Assembly: GCF_015546965.1 (NCBI RefSeq)
Contig: NZ_JADMUF010000001.1
Span: forward strand, 186,001 to 250,000
Direction of reading: 5' to 3'
Origin: Collinsella aerofaciens
GTDB taxonomy: Bacteria > Actinomycetota > Coriobacteriia > Coriobacteriales > Coriobacteriaceae
DNA length: 64,000 nucleotides
Both the position numbers and the translations under genes were made by a program. The first letter of the stretch is position 1. Each line of letters starts with the position of its first letter. The notes under the pieces were generated by a model, which was not told the origin of the DNA, did not search any database, and saw only the letters and a program-made list of their open reading frames with translations. This document shows, in pieces, positions 63,701 to 64,000 of the stretch.

Positions 63701-64000
63701 GCTTTGGCAAAGAGGTGCCAGCGGGCTATCATCGCCAGCTCAAGTTCTACAAACTGCTCGTCGAAGCTTCGCCCGAGTTTTGCGGCTACACCGTCACCTC
63801 CATGGGCGACTACTATGTGGAACCCGACAAGGCAACGGGAGAGCTACGCCCGCCGTTCTCGACGACCGCCAACGCCGATGACATTGCCGAGCTTGAGCAG
63901 CTTATTGACGCCGTATGGGCCCGCATTGAGCACGGTGCCTGGGATACCAGCGCTTTTGAGCAGAGCGATGCCTACGAGCTGGCCGTCGAGGAACAAAAGG
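60793..64000 (+). CDS. UvrD/PcrA-type helicase-nuclease (3' end beyond window)
   Basis: Superfamily 1A helicase starting ATG 60793 (MNMTPELIASLDRLNPEQRE); about 1069 residues are visible with no stop. Walker A AGPGTGKT (33-40), motif Ia, TFHGFASS, Walker B IQVDEFQDTNGAQM, then GDDDQAIMRFQGA, TNYRSTP, LTSAHSSKGLEFD and FVAITRAKRHLELY. A C-terminal PD-(D/E)XK nuclease module with GFLDLLLVDDAAKTVQIVDY, then KTGFG, and YHRQLKFYKLL (QxxxY) makes it AddB/RecB-like in architecture. Likely DNA repair or recombination. It directly follows the WYL regulator. Confidence 0.92.
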   Translation, partial: MNMTPELIASLDRLNPEQREAVECLDGPLLVIAGPGTGKTQLLSLRAANILAKRDTAPRNILCLTYTEAGAEAMRKRLIELIGRDAYGIEVSTFHGFASSVRSRYPEYFTRPSTDTLVTSLHQQEIFDRLLKSLPFGSPLGGGSPDMPAQNIGKMIGFVSKIKRSGLSYDTLSAIAQQNIDAATWLTEHSELLTLVCGRASATLAEHFEEEVERACGMAPASLARPVECPAGTYVPFILELRDTVRRTELIDEKGKSSGYTKVRDNFFGGSNSQGRTFKIAEQSERLKAACDVARRYQNELDQHHLYDYDDMIGDFVYAVEYNGTLRQALQDTYTYIQVDEFQDTNGAQMRIIELLCDGVDAPNIMAVGDDDQAIMRFQGATIECANQFAAEFSPRNIVLKTNYRSTPAIVELGQAIAQQIEYRLDASSNKSIEAFKPQGDQVSFSENVYTGKAEEYAAVAASIKQRLDNHYLDECEDPNEGIAVISAKHAALRSLIPFLIKENVPFSYRERQNLFASERMQTTLTLLRCVTALARGQKELASSYLPQIICAAELGGDHPSSVAFALSAKREHHGDWMAAMRESDSPRVKELYDNLMQWAAEADASPVRALIFNIVERSLGYYRHRKEQDPLGVAEFNAGIRALLAFAEGEMGDARRMGRTLRLPDIVDKLNAAQKFGVSIDASIDLGTPGAVRLTSAHSSKGLEFDCVYLLDSDDSTWHKGAGGMSLYPTNLLIRDEKDDDDARRLLFVAITRAKRHLELYRAGGSTLQELTGLIDSCEVSVEADQLGAAIETEWRDNYVFDTPELRALLEPHTDVKHLSATALNNFVTYEPGCANSQHFPEKQIVRLPTAPTIQTEFGTIVHAMFEEIVNRMAADGEVAIEAIEAECRQQISWLDFTPEDVHRYSERFERICHVFVPWLVEHVDGYRCITEANMQCLTAGGTPLFGFLDLLLVDDAAKTVQIVDYKTGFGKEVPAGYHRQLKFYKLLVEASPEFCGYTVTSMGDYYVEPDKATGELRPPFSTTANADDIAELEQLIDAVWARIEHGAWDTSAFEQSDAYELAVEEQK

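Overview
The window looks like chromosome of a high-GC gut actinobacterium of the Coriobacteriia, most likely Collinsella or a close relative. I infer this from gene content and codon style (Lgt, YebC, Asp23/AmaP, a giant acyl-CoA dehydratase activase, a surface protein with an LAQTGD-type sorting signal); no search was run. The exception is a segment of lower GC and Clostridia-like style at about 7.8-16.5 kb.

Layout. (1) 1-2.9 kb: arginine genes argC-argJ-argB on the minus strand, behind two 18-bp ARG-box-like sites 3 bp apart. (2) 3.0-3.9 kb: two tandem pyridoxamine-phosphate-oxidase-fold proteins. (3) 3.9-7.4 kb: a riboflavin ECF transporter operon (RibU-like S component, fused double ATPase, EcfT) behind an FMN riboswitch. 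(4) 7.5-16.5 kb: an inserted island. It holds a rearranged large serine recombinase flanked by inverted copies of its own C-terminal region, a DUF4491 protein, fumarate reductase/succinate dehydrogenase subunits, an SGAT-motif exported protein, and an ArsR/CadC-like repressor with a Zn/Cd P-type ATPase carrying three near-identical HMA domains. A SIR2-family C-terminal fragment borders its left end. (5) 16.5-19.5 kb: a gene fragment, groEL and groES, and a 198-bp palindromic element. (6) 19.5-35.3 kb: amidohydrolase, M20 amidohydrolase, zinc-ribbon membrane protein, YitT, the AmaP-DUF2273-Asp23 envelope trio, YebC, a large polytopic membrane protein, Lgt, NifU-like protein, dCMP deaminase, CoaX and an OPT transporter. 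(7) 35.4-43.3 kb: a large CAP-domain coiled-coil wall protein, a DUF389 protein, a frameshifted Tat lipoprotein aryl-sulfotransferase, and a 3-hydroxyacyl-CoA dehydrogenase. (8) 43.5-49.1 kb: a 1593-residue 2-hydroxyacyl-CoA dehydratase activase with a TetR regulator. (9) 49.2-55.8 kb: four plus-strand genes of one unrecognised family, arranged as two full-length two-half proteins, then one C-half and one N-half protein. (10) 55.9-64 kb: a PD-(D/E)XK nuclease-like protein, an AAA/DUF4143 ATPase, a DnaB-like protein lacking a Walker A lysine, a WYL regulator, and a UvrD-type helicase-nuclease running off the end.

The strongest candidate for something undescribed is the modular family at 49.2-55.8 kb. 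Its halves share motifs with each other, its members occur fused and split, and it sits next to a nuclease-like gene. No function can be assigned from sequence alone. The rearranged recombinase and its island, the palindromic element near groES and the frameshifted sulfotransferase are secondary points of interest.
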